From: a virus | Strand: one strand, 5' to 3' | Length of the DNA: 28,674 nucleotides | IMG/VR virus record: IMGVR_UViG_3300017963_000643 | Span: 1 to 28,674 of that record | In this document: in pieces, positions 1-7,238 of the stretch | Numbering within the stretch: position 1 is the first letter of the stretch | Layout of the letters: each line of letters starts with the position of its first letter | Translations under genes and position numbers: made by a program | Notes under the pieces: model-generated | Told to the model about the DNA's origin: nothing | Databases searched by the model: none | Seen by the model: only the letters and a program-made list of their open reading frames with translations

Positions 1-2239
1 CGATCCCCGAGTACGCGTAGTGGTCGTTGTCGCCGTCGTCCCGCACCCAGAAGTACACCCGGCCGGAATTGGTAAACTGCAAAGACACCCGGTTCCTAGT
101 CGCACTCGCAGTCCCGGTGTTGCCGCTGATGCTGAACGCGAACATGTCCGCCAAGCCGATGTCCCCGCTGTCGGTATAGTGGCACTTGACCCGCAGTCTG
201 AACGAAAGCTTGTCCGGCTCGCCGGAGTCCCCGATATCGTACGGCAGCACGCAACTGCCCTGGTCGTCGCAGATCTCCATGGTCAGGTTGTCGGCCGCCC
301 TGGTGACCTGCCCGGTGGTGGTGTCGATGGGACTGGTGGGGAACAAGCCGGTCTCCACCTGCACGTTCCAAAACCAAGTGTTCACCGTACTGGCATCGCC
401 GGCAAACGTGTCGTCCCCGTCGTCCTCCGCAGACTGGATCCTGATGGCATTCGATCCCGCCGACGCGGTGTAGCTAATCCAAACCCTATACCAGTCACCA
501 CACACCGGCTCGATCCCTCCGCCGGTGCTCAACGTCCCAACCCTGCCCTCGGCCACGTTGAAGTACCCGTCTTCGCCGCTGGTGCTGTCGTGGATCCTCA
601 CCCAGTCGAAGTCCCCAGCCGCCGCGTACACGGATATCGTGTAGTAGGTGGCCGACATCGACACCGACTGCTCGACATAATGGGCCAGGTTGTTGGCGTC
701 CGCCACCAAACCGTCCGCAATGGACGTTCCCTTGGGGTCGGCCTTCCCGTCGGACGTGATGCTGGTCAGGTTGGTGGAAGTCCACGTAGTCCCCAAGGCG
801 CTGGCCTGCAGCACCCGATTGGTTGCCGAGTTCTCGATCAGGATTCCACCCGCACCGACCCGAGGAACCCGAGCGGCCACGTCTTGCAACTTGCTGCTGA
901 TCGCTTGGGCGCAACCCGCCTGGAAAAAATTCACCGCGATGGTGGCCCGAACAAACGCCCAAGCCGAATACACAGATCCGTGTCCCGAACCCATGCCCCA
1001 AACCCGCTCCCTCTGATCAGCAAGCTGATCGCTGTCCAAAGCTTGGGCAGTCAATTTCATCAAAGCAATGTCCCCGTCCCAATAGCTGTTCGGCGTGTTG
1101 TATGCACCGACGTACATAGTGCGCGACCCATCGATCCCGAACGTGGACACGTCCACACCGGTGCCCGCGTTCCCGTTCACGTACACGGTCGCGGTGTCGC
1201 TGTCCCTGACGATCTGCACCAGGTGCCAATACCCGGCCGCCAGGTTGGTGTTCAGCGGGGTGGCCGAACTTCCAGACTTGCTGTACCTGGCCCGGATCTG
1301 GGCGCTGGTCTCGTACACCCACAGCCCGTCGTTGTCCTCCAAGCTGTGGCAGAAGATCGTGTCGGTGCTCGTGTCGTCGCTGTAGACATACATGGTCAGC
1401 GAGTGATCCCCGTCAAACACGTTCATGCTGGCGTGGTGAGCCACGCTGTAATACTCAGAGCTGGCGTTGACGAAACTCCTGGCCGGCAGCCGGTTGCCCC
1501 AGTACTCCAACCCGGCGAACGCCTCGCCAGGGCTGTTGGTAGGCGCCAGGTCGTGGGCCGGCTTGGTCACACTCTGGTCCGCCGGGTTGCGAAACGCACC
1601 CATGTTCTGCCGGTAGCGGTCGTTCTCCACCACCTGGGCCCCATAGAAGTACGCCTGCCCGGTAGCGGTCCCGCTCTCCCCCGGGTACAACAGCAAACCG
1701 ATGGCCCCGACTCCGGTCCCCTCCCCGCTCACGCTCACACGCTGCCAGTTACCGGTGGCCGCGACGGTCTCCGTGTCCACCGCGCCCACCCCGTTCTCGT
1801 TCAGGACCACCGTCACGTTGTGCGCAGTGTCCACCCGCACCCAGACGGACCCGGTATGGGTGTTGGCGGTGGTGCTCGCGGAATACAAATGCCGGTGGTC
1901 GGTGTTGGCCCCTCCGGTGTTGTCCAGCAAGTCGGCATCTACCGTGCCGTCCACCGGGTTAGCCCACTGGTCGGCAGTCACCGCGCAAGTGCCGCTCTGG
2001 GTCCAGTCGTCGAACTCGGTGCGGTCCGTCAACAGGTTCTCCCCGCTCCAGTCGATCAGGTTGCCGGACGTATCCACCGTGCCGTCGTAGCAGAAAACCA
2101 TCAACGGATCGTCCTGCAGGCACTCGTATCGCGCGCTCTCGAAACTCGCCTGCAAACCGGCCGCCTTGACGCCGGTGCATGCCAGGACCAGCCCCAGCAC
2201 CATGACAGCGGCATAAAATGCCAGGTCGCGCCAGCGCAT
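1..2239 (-). CDS. LamG/carbohydrate-binding fibre-like protein with signal peptide (3' end cut by window edge)
   Basis: About 746 codons are open from ATG 2239 to the left edge with no stop, so the C-terminus lies outside the window. Residues 1-27 (MRWRDLAFYAAVMVLG then VLACTGVKAA) look like a Sec signal peptide with an AxA-type site near residue 26. A beta-rich region resembling carbohydrate-binding modules follows (about 55-200). A LamG/concanavalin-like domain spans about 265-390 (cores SLTMYVYSDD and YWHLVQIVRDSDTATVYVNG), and a second CBM-like region about 465-625 ends in VQVETG. Similar domain mixes occur in phage fibre and receptor-binding proteins; an adhesive or glycan-binding role is my inference. 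The start overlaps the upstream stop as TGATG, so translation is probably coupled. A signal peptide is odd for a virion protein assembled in the cytoplasm. Confidence 0.8.
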   Translation of the reverse strand, partial: MRWRDLAFYAAVMVLGLVLACTGVKAAGLQASFESARYECLQDDPLMVFCYDGTVDTSGNLIDWSGENLLTDRTEFDDWTQSGTCAVTADQWANPVDGTVDADLLDNTGGANTDHRHLYSASTTANTHTGSVWVRVDTAHNVTVVLNENGVGAVDTETVAATGNWQRVSVSGEGTGVGAIGLLLYPGESGTATGQAYFYGAQVVENDRYRQNMGAFRNPADQSVTKPAHDLAPTNSPGEAFAGLEYWGNRLPARSFVNASSEYYSVAHHASMNVFDGDHSLTMYVYSDDTSTDTIFCHSLEDNDGLWVYETSAQIRARYSKSGSSATPLNTNLAAGYWHLVQIVRDSDTATVYVNGNAGTGVDVSTFGIDGSRTMYVGAYNTPNSYWDGDIALMKLTAQALDSDQLADQRERVWGMGSGHGSVYSAWAFVRATIAVNFFQAGCAQAISSKLQDVAARVPRVGAGGILIENSATNRVLQASALGTTWTSTNLTSITSDGKADPKGTSIADGLVADANNLAHYVEQSVSMSATYYTISVYAAAGDFDWVRIHDSTSGEDGYFNVAEGRVGTLSTGGGIEPVCGDWYRVWISYTASAGSNAIRIQSAEDDGDDTFAGDASTVNTWFWNVQVETGLFPTSPIDTTTGQVTRAADNLTMEICDDQGSCVLPYDIGDSGEPDKLSFRLRVKCHYTDSGDIGLADMFAFSISGNTGTASATRNRVSLQFTNSGRVYFWVRDDGDNDHYAYSGI

Positions 2240-2970
2240 CAGCGGATCCTCCCCCCGGACAGGGACTTGAACTTCTTCCGGGGCTGAAGCTCCCCCTCGA
2301 CGACGTTCTTGTAATTCAGGTGCCGCCGGCCCGCCCACCCATGAGGCATCACGATCCTGTCCTTCTTCCGGTCCACCCTGGGATCGCACACGCTCACTAG
2401 GGCGCCCTCGACCACCGCCCGCAACACCCGGCACTTCCACTTGGGCACCTCTGCTTCGAGCGGGAAGAACTCCGCCATGCTGGACGCCACGTACTCCCTG
2501 CAATCGGCGGCCGTCACACAGGCAGCCCCCTGCAGCATCACGTTCCACATCAACCTGCCCTCGTGCTCGCTGCCGTCTATGGACACCGGGCAGCTCACCT
2601 GGCCGAACGCGTACGCCAGCTCCAACACAGCCGGTACCGGCCTTCTGCAGGGAGAGTTCTTGACGGTCACCGGCACTGCGTCCAGAATCACATTGCACAC
2701 CGCATCCCGGGGTACCGTAGGAACGTTCACCGCATCCCCGATAGGCGACGGCAGCACCGGGGCGTCCGTTGCCGGCTTGCCGCCCACAATGCGAACGTAG
2801 TGCCCCGCCGGCGTATTGAACAATTGATCGGCGGTCTCCGCGGGAGACGGTTCGATCGCATCCGCCGGATCGGCCTCGATCAAGTCCTGGGCGCTGGAGG
2901 TATACGCGCACAAGACAGCCACCGCCAAGTAGACGACCACAATGCCTAAAATCTCGAAGATTGTTTTCAT
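2239..2970 (-). CDS. Exported Cys-rich protein of unknown function
   Basis: 243 residues; I do not recognise the family. Residues 1-28 (MKTIFEILGIVVVYLAVAVL, then CAYTSSAQ) form a signal peptide or N-terminal membrane anchor, with a possible cleavage site after SSA. Beyond it lie seven cysteines (C92, C108, C127, C151, C157, C180, C195), which fits an oxidising compartment and disulfides. A Pro/Ala/Glu-rich linker (about 30-55) follows the signal region and the C-terminus is basic. The gene follows the 222-residue membrane-anchored protein after a 36-nt gap, and its TGA shares a base with the ATG of the fibre-like gene, so the two are probably made together. Partner, chaperone or surface factor for the fibre-like protein are all possible. 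Confidence 0.72.
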   Translation of the reverse strand: MKTIFEILGIVVVYLAVAVLCAYTSSAQDLIEADPADAIEPSPAETADQLFNTPAGHYVRIVGGKPATDAPVLPSPIGDAVNVPTVPRDAVCNVILDAVPVTVKNSPCRRPVPAVLELAYAFGQVSCPVSIDGSEHEGRLMWNVMLQGAACVTAADCREYVASSMAEFFPLEAEVPKWKCRVLRAVVEGALVSVCDPRVDRKKDRIVMPHGWAGRRHLNYKNVVEGELQPRKKFKSLSGGRIR

Positions 2971-3006
2971 TTGTATTTGCCTTTCCGCTTCAGACTTCCG
3001 CCGACG

Positions 3007-3675
3007 TTAGTTTTTGTCCGTGTGCTCGTACCAATCGATCTCAAGCACCGCCCTGATGTCATTGGTGCCGGATGTCAAGTTCACCTGGTACTTGGTGTTC
3101 TGCAGCAATACAAACTCGCTGTCTCCACGCCTCTCCGCACCCACCTTGTTCCTGCCACCACCGAACTCATACTGCAACAAAACAGTGGCCCCGGTGCCCA
3201 CAGTTGCCCCCTGGGTCAACTCCCCCGGGTTGGTGTCGTCGGTGCTGATCAGCGTCGACGCGTTGGCGCTGTTCCTGTTGTGGTTATACGGAGTCAGATT
3301 GCTGCCGCCGGACACTCCACCAGTCGGCGCCTCCTGAAGCTCGAACGTCGCCTCCCCGGTGGTGCTCACATAGAACAACATGTGCGCCCACTTGGTCGTG
3401 TTGGGGGTGGTGAACGATATCCTCAAAGGGTTGTCGTCCAGATCGCTGGTGGACAGGTGGGCGGTGTACGACGAACCCCCGTGCACCTCGGTGTGCTCGT
3501 ACTCGATCACCTTTATGGCTTCTGTACTATCGTCTATCCGCATCGGCTTGGGAGTGCCGTCCGAAATCAGCCCTAGCACGGTGACAGACGACTGCTGCGC
3601 CGCCGCCATAAGCACGATCACCGCCGCGATTAAGATCACCCCGCGCGCTACAAACTTTAGCGTGTCCTTGATCAT
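3007..3675 (-). CDS. Membrane-anchored member of a phage structural-protein family (C-terminal WYEHTD)
   Basis: 222 residues from ATG 3675, chosen because TTAGGAGCC lies just upstream; the frame extends further 5' but that part overlaps the preceding gene. Residues 9-26 are hydrophobic (VARGVILIAAVIVLMAAA), a membrane anchor or signal peptide. The rest matches a beta-rich family I recognise from many tailed phages: an EYEHTEVHGGSSY segment (58-70), the TPYNHNRNSANAS stretch (128-140), a hydrophilic loop, and a closing beta strand ending in EIDWYEHTDKN (212-222). Family members are usually annotated as hypothetical virion proteins; their exact role is unknown to me. An N-terminal membrane segment is unusual for the family and parallels its three neighbours. 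The SD overlaps the TAG stop of the preceding gene. Confidence 0.75.
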   Translation of the reverse strand: MIKDTLKFVARGVILIAAVIVLMAAAQQSSVTVLGLISDGTPKPMRIDDSTEAIKVIEYEHTEVHGGSSYTAHLSTSDLDDNPLRISFTTPNTTKWAHMLFYVSTTGEATFELQEAPTGGVSGGSNLTPYNHNRNSANASTLISTDDTNPGELTQGATVGTGATVLLQYEFGGGRNKVGAERRGDSEFVLLQNTKYQVNLTSGTNDIRAVLEIDWYEHTDKN

Positions 3676-3686
3676 GACCGAGGCTC

Positions 3687-5006
3687 CTAATTCTTGTTGC
3701 CCACGATCTTGCAGTCGGCCGTGGTGTCGTCCCCACCGCCGGTAGCCGCGACCACCCGCACGTACGGGTACGCCACGGCAGACGCCTCGTAGCACACCCC
3801 CACCTGCCCGCTAGTCAGCGCATCGCAAGCAGTCGAAGTCAGACTGGTCCAGGTGGTCTCGTCGTAGCTCACCTGCACATCCACATCGCTGAACGCGTCT
3901 CCGCTTCCACCGCCCGCATTCTTGACCATCACGGTCCAATTGGGCAGGTCCAGCACGTAAGTGCTCGCACACACCACGTCAGTGCCGGCATCGTCCACCG
4001 CAGTGCCGGTGGTGGCCGCCGGATCGTAAACGGCCACCTCCTCCTTCTTGACCTTCTGCCAGCCGTTGCCGCTATCGTAGCTGTTGTGCCAGGTCTCGAT
4101 CCCGACCTGCAGGCCGCCGTTGGCGGTAGACCTGGCCATGTCCAGGGTCGCCCCGTTGCTCAGGTACATCACGCCGGTGGTGAACAAACCGTTCTGGGTG
4201 AACGCCAGTCCGTCCGCCTGGGTGGTCACCACGTCCGCCGGCGACCAGGTGGAACCGTCCCACCCGTAGACCAAGCCGAAATTGTAAGCCGCGTCAACCG
4301 TGGCCGCCAGGGTGCCTCCGTCACCAGTCTCTCCCTGCAATCTCGACCAAGAAGCATCATCCGTCTGGTACACGTGTCCGAAAGCCGCCCGTCTGGGAGC
4401 CTCCGAGGTGGTGGCCACTGCGTCACTGTCCAGCGCGTCCCCGGTGTCCCTGCTCCAATCGCCGTTGGTCTCGTCGTAGAAGAAGTTGAACGACCTCGAG
4501 TCCGGGGCGTACGTGGTGGCCGCAATATTGTCCGCGTTCAGCTGACCCCCCGCGTACCTCCGGTGGGTGGTACCGTCCCAGTAGTACCCGACCGATATGG
4601 TCTCCAGCGCGAAGTCCGCGGTCATGGTCAGGGTGGCAGCTGGGATGTCCAGGTGGACTCCCTCCCACCGGTTGGTGCTGGTATCCAGGCCTAACACTGG
4701 GGACCACGTCAGCAGTCCATTGGGTATGGCCCCGATCCCTCCTCCGTACACCGTGGCGCTGTTGATCACGTCGCCAAGCAGAAGGCTATCACCGTCCAGC
4801 AGCCGGAAGTACATGGGGGTGGCGGGTCCGACGCCTGCGTTCATCTGGGCGCACGTGCGCCACCTGGACCCGGCCACGGTAGGGGCAGTCTCGCTGTCGC
4901 TGCACATAACAGGGTAGCCGATGTGCTGGTTCTGCGCGCTTGCGGGTGCTGCTACGAAAAGCATTGCCGCCAGGAACGCGGCGATCAGAATCGTCAGTCT
5001 CCTCAT
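3687..5006 (-). CDS. Exported repeat protein, probable phage appendage or surface protein
   Basis: 439 residues. Residues 1-24 are a textbook Sec signal peptide (RR at 2-3, hydrophobic core, APASA with cleavage before Q25). The middle carries four related short repeats about 35 residues apart: GYYWDGTTHRRY (140-151), FFYDETNGDWSR (175-187), HVYQTDDASWSR (211-222) and VYGWDGSTWS (246-255). This aromatic-Asp-Gly-Trp pattern is common in phage fibre-like and other structural proteins. The C-terminal part (about 345-439) is beta-rich with SYDETTWTSL and YPYVRVVAATGG, as in virion decoration domains. GAGGAGG precedes the ATG. Function is inferred: a displayed beta protein, perhaps glycan-binding. 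It begins the run of four genes with signal peptides or anchors. Confidence 0.75.
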   Translation of the reverse strand: MRRLTILIAAFLAAMLFVAAPASAQNQHIGYPVMCSDSETAPTVAGSRWRTCAQMNAGVGPATPMYFRLLDGDSLLLGDVINSATVYGGGIGAIPNGLLTWSPVLGLDTSTNRWEGVHLDIPAATLTMTADFALETISVGYYWDGTTHRRYAGGQLNADNIAATTYAPDSRSFNFFYDETNGDWSRDTGDALDSDAVATTSEAPRRAAFGHVYQTDDASWSRLQGETGDGGTLAATVDAAYNFGLVYGWDGSTWSPADVVTTQADGLAFTQNGLFTTGVMYLSNGATLDMARSTANGGLQVGIETWHNSYDSGNGWQKVKKEEVAVYDPAATTGTAVDDAGTDVVCASTYVLDLPNWTVMVKNAGGGSGDAFSDVDVQVSYDETTWTSLTSTACDALTSGQVGVCYEASAVAYPYVRVVAATGGGDDTTADCKIVGNKN

Positions 5007-5048
5007 TGTCTCCGTCCTCCTCGTTCCCGGCGGCCTGCCGGGCAGGTT

Positions 5049-5747
5049 CTAGTCCTCGAATATGCCCTGTGCCTCCTTGGCCTTGCGAGTCTCTTCTTTG
5101 ATCCAGTCCAGCCGCTCCTGGGCCTTGGCCATCACAACTTGCCGGTCCTCCATCAGCCTGGGTCTGGCGCACACGCTCTGGGTGTTCTGGTAGTCGATAG
5201 GTCCCTGGTGCTGCCGCCTGTACCCCAGCCGGGTCAGGTCCTCGGTGTCCATGATCACACCGTGGCGGGTCAGCTGCTCGATCCTGGCAGGATTGCTCAG
5301 CTTGTTGATCTCACCTACCACCTGCTCCACGGTCAGCAGGTACTTCCGGTCGTGGTTGCTGCCCTTGGCTGGACTCCACATGTCCTCGGGGTCGTCCGGA
5401 TCATGCAGCTTCTCGTCCTTACCGGCGGTCTGGGGCGCCGGCACCCGCTCAACAAACTTGGGGTGGTCCCCCCAGGTGTTGCGATTGGGCTTGGTCAGGT
5501 TCCGCCACTGGGAGCCCCGCAGGATACCCATAGGGGGCACCACGTGCAAATGGTCGTGGTACGGAATCTTGACCTGCTGCACCTGGGGGCTGAAGTTGAC
5601 GAACTCCGGCACGTTCCCGTCGTCGTCCTTGTGTGGATAGCTGTAGTCCACCCGGGGCGGGAGCTGCACATGGATCGTATCCTGCCCGTCGGGGGTCGGA
5701 ACCGCCATGGTCTCTCCCCTCACATCCCTTGCCTGTTTTCTCGCCAT
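5049..5747 (-). CDS. Hypothetical phage protein, probably virion-associated
   Basis: 232 residues with a strong SD (AGGAGG) before ATG 5747. I do not recognise the family. The N-terminal half is hydrophilic, rich in His, Pro and Asp (for example YHDHLHVVPPMGI and DPDDPEDMW). The second half has a helical stretch with LTVEQVVGEINKL and ends in a charged amphipathic helix (KAQERLDWIKEETRKAKEAQ). There is no signal peptide, unlike the next four genes. It is the first gene after the major capsid terminator, and a copy of the three-fold palindrome lies about 25 nt upstream of its start. A head-completion or connector role would fit the position, but nothing in the sequence proves it. Confidence 0.65.
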   Translation of the reverse strand: MARKQARDVRGETMAVPTPDGQDTIHVQLPPRVDYSYPHKDDDGNVPEFVNFSPQVQQVKIPYHDHLHVVPPMGILRGSQWRNLTKPNRNTWGDHPKFVERVPAPQTAGKDEKLHDPDDPEDMWSPAKGSNHDRKYLLTVEQVVGEINKLSNPARIEQLTRHGVIMDTEDLTRLGYRRQHQGPIDYQNTQSVCARPRLMEDRQVVMAKAQERLDWIKEETRKAKEAQGIFED

Positions 5748-5771
5748 CTGCCTGTCCTCCTGTCGTTCGTT

Positions 5772-5788
5772 ATTAAACAGTGTTTAAC
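5772..5788. promoter_or_regulatory. Palindrome copy 1 (GTTAAACASTGTTTAAC family)
   Basis: Plus strand reads ATTAAACAGTGTTTAAC, a dyad of 7-bp arms around a 3-bp centre, one base off the other two copies (11647-11663 and 17237-17253). It sits between the capsid terminator and the start of the 232-residue gene, where an operator, promoter element or RNA stem-loop would be expected. I see no convincing -35/-10 pair. Confidence 0.5.
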
Positions 5789-5823
5789 ACCGTGCATCTC
5801 ATACTATCGGCCCTCTTGCAACT

Positions 5824-5863
5824 AAAAATACGGGGGCCGAACCCTTGTGGACTCGGCCCCCGT
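5824..5863 (-). terminator. Rho-independent terminator after the major capsid gene
   Basis: An 11-bp perfect GC-rich stem (5830-5840 pairing with 5853-5863, core GGGGGCCGA/TCGGCCCCC) with a 12-nt loop is followed on the minus strand by ATTTTTAG. It begins 27 nt after the capsid stop codon and reads only leftward, with no U-tract on the plus side. It would end or reduce transcription from the head module before the signal-peptide gene cluster. Confidence 0.88.
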
Positions 5864-5890
5864 CTCAGTTACTCCCTCCGTCTCCTCCGC

Positions 5891-7117
5891 CTACGCGGTC
5901 ACCGTCACCGTCGCGTAGAAGTTGCCGTTCTTGCAGTAGGTGGCGTACCGCGACATGATGGCCTTGGCCGGACACAGGGTCCGATCCCAGATGGTGGGGG
6001 ACGCCCACAACGGGATGTACGGCGCGTACACGTACCCGGTGTACAGCCAGTTGTCGCTCTTGTGGCCAACAATGGCCTGGTCAGTGGTGAAGAACGGATC
6101 GTGGTAGACCTTGTACTGCTCCGCCAGCACCCCGAACAGGTTGGGGCCAGTCTTGATGTTGGCGAACCCGGCGGTGGTGTCCAGCTGACGGAAGCTGTTG
6201 AGCTTGCGCAGCCGGTTGGCAAAGCTGGCCCCGCACAGGATGAAGTTCCCGTGCTCGTAGACGCGGGTGAAGATCTGGTTGTCGGCATCGCAAATCGCGT
6301 CGAAGATGCTCTCGTTGAACTGCCGCGGGGTCGCGTTGGCCCACCCCGACGCCGCGAGCGGTTGGGTGCTGGACCAGTTGGTGTTGGTGGTGGCACACGC
6401 CACCACGCCATTGATCAGAACCCGGTTGATCTCGCGCTCGATCTGCATGCCGAGCATCCGGGTCATCTCACCCTCCAGGTTCAACCCGTACTGCGAGTTG
6501 AGGTCCTGCTGGGCCTCGGGGGACCACTGGGCCATCAGCTTCTTGGTCACGGCGGTCAGGGTGGCCGCGGTGAGCTCCAGGCACAGGTGGTTCGGCTCCT
6601 GGCACTCGCCAGGGCTATCCGAGTAGTCCGGATCCTCGTTGGGGTAGATGCTGGTGCCCGAGCTGTAGGTCTCACCCGAGCTGCAGTAGGTGAAGTCCAA
6701 GGTGTGAGCCCGGCCGGTGGGGCCCTTCATGGGCTGGACGCTGACGATCTCGTTGGCGAACAACCGGGGCCAGATCAGCCGGATCAAGGGCAGCGCCCAG
6801 GTGGTGAAGGTGGCGATGTTGGCGGTGGTGGTCTGCTCCATCCAGCTGTTGGCCACCGCGTACGCCTCGCGGGTGAAGTTGTCCATCAAGAACTCGGTCT
6901 GCCACTTGATGCGCTCCAGGTCGCCCTCACTGATCACACCGCCGGCGATGAGCTGCTTCAGCTTCTTGTCCTCGGCCAGACCAAGGCCCTCGTCCTCGTT
7001 GAAGTACGGAGCCCACCGGTCGGAACGCTGCTTGTTCTCCACCATCCAGGGGGCTACGTGCTCGCTCAGCATGTTCTCAGCCTGCATGCTGGCCAACTGC
7101 TCGTTCAAATGTTCCAT
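5891..7117 (-). CDS. Major capsid protein, T4 gp23-like
   Basis: 408 residues with a strong SD (AAAAGGAGAG before ATG). Forms the icosahedral head shell. Gp23-type signatures are visible: a hydrophobic strand and turn at 109-135 (LPLIRLIWPRLFANEIVSVQ then PMKGPTG), then the spine-helix region at 192-235 (KKLMAQWSPEAQQDL, then YGLNLEGEM and IEREINRVLI), and a C-terminal region with YEHGNFILCG. T4 gp23 is longer (521 residues) and loses its first 65 residues to the gp21 protease after an I/LxE site. Here I62-S63-E64 stands at nearly the same place, so similar maturation is likely. The protein has eight cysteines. It follows the protease-scaffold gene and is closed by a terminator, as expected for a very highly expressed gene. 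Confidence 0.9.
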   Translation of the reverse strand: MEHLNEQLASMQAENMLSEHVAPWMVENKQRSDRWAPYFNEDEGLGLAEDKKLKQLIAGGVISEGDLERIKWQTEFLMDNFTREAYAVANSWMEQTTTANIATFTTWALPLIRLIWPRLFANEIVSVQPMKGPTGRAHTLDFTYCSSGETYSSGTSIYPNEDPDYSDSPGECQEPNHLCLELTAATLTAVTKKLMAQWSPEAQQDLNSQYGLNLEGEMTRMLGMQIEREINRVLINGVVACATTNTNWSSTQPLAASGWANATPRQFNESIFDAICDADNQIFTRVYEHGNFILCGASFANRLRKLNSFRQLDTTAGFANIKTGPNLFGVLAEQYKVYHDPFFTTDQAIVGHKSDNWLYTGYVYAPYIPLWASPTIWDRTLCPAKAIMSRYATYCKNGNFYATVTVTA

Positions 7118-7238
7118 CTCTCCTTTTCTCCTTGCCCCGTGGGCATGGAATGTCTGACATGTTGCACGGTCACCGCGCCTTCCGATCCTGTTGCCAAAAG
7201 GGTTGAACGCCCGCCCCTCAACGGGCGCGCCTGGCCGT
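7118..7238 (-). promoter_or_regulatory. Intergenic leader before the major capsid gene
   Basis: 121 nt, one of the few real gaps in the head module. On the minus strand it has a possible small hairpin (CGCCCG and CGGGCG arms near 7210-7230), an 11-bp palindrome ATGTCTGACAT at 7150-7160, and the capsid SD. A capsid-specific promoter or processing site is plausible, but I cannot identify a clear -35/-10 pair. Confidence 0.3.

Noticed and set aside
2239-2239. Lipoprotein signal in the fibre-like protein (VLAC)
   Set aside because: Leu at the -2 position does not fit a good lipobox; a signal peptidase I site at VKAA fits better.
20-2287. 755-codon plus-strand frame opposite the fibre-like gene, and similar long plus-strand frames elsewhere
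   Set aside because: They are antisense shadows caused by G/C-rich third codon positions. Low-complexity Pro/Val/His/Arg content, no SD, and the minus frames carry recognisable domains.
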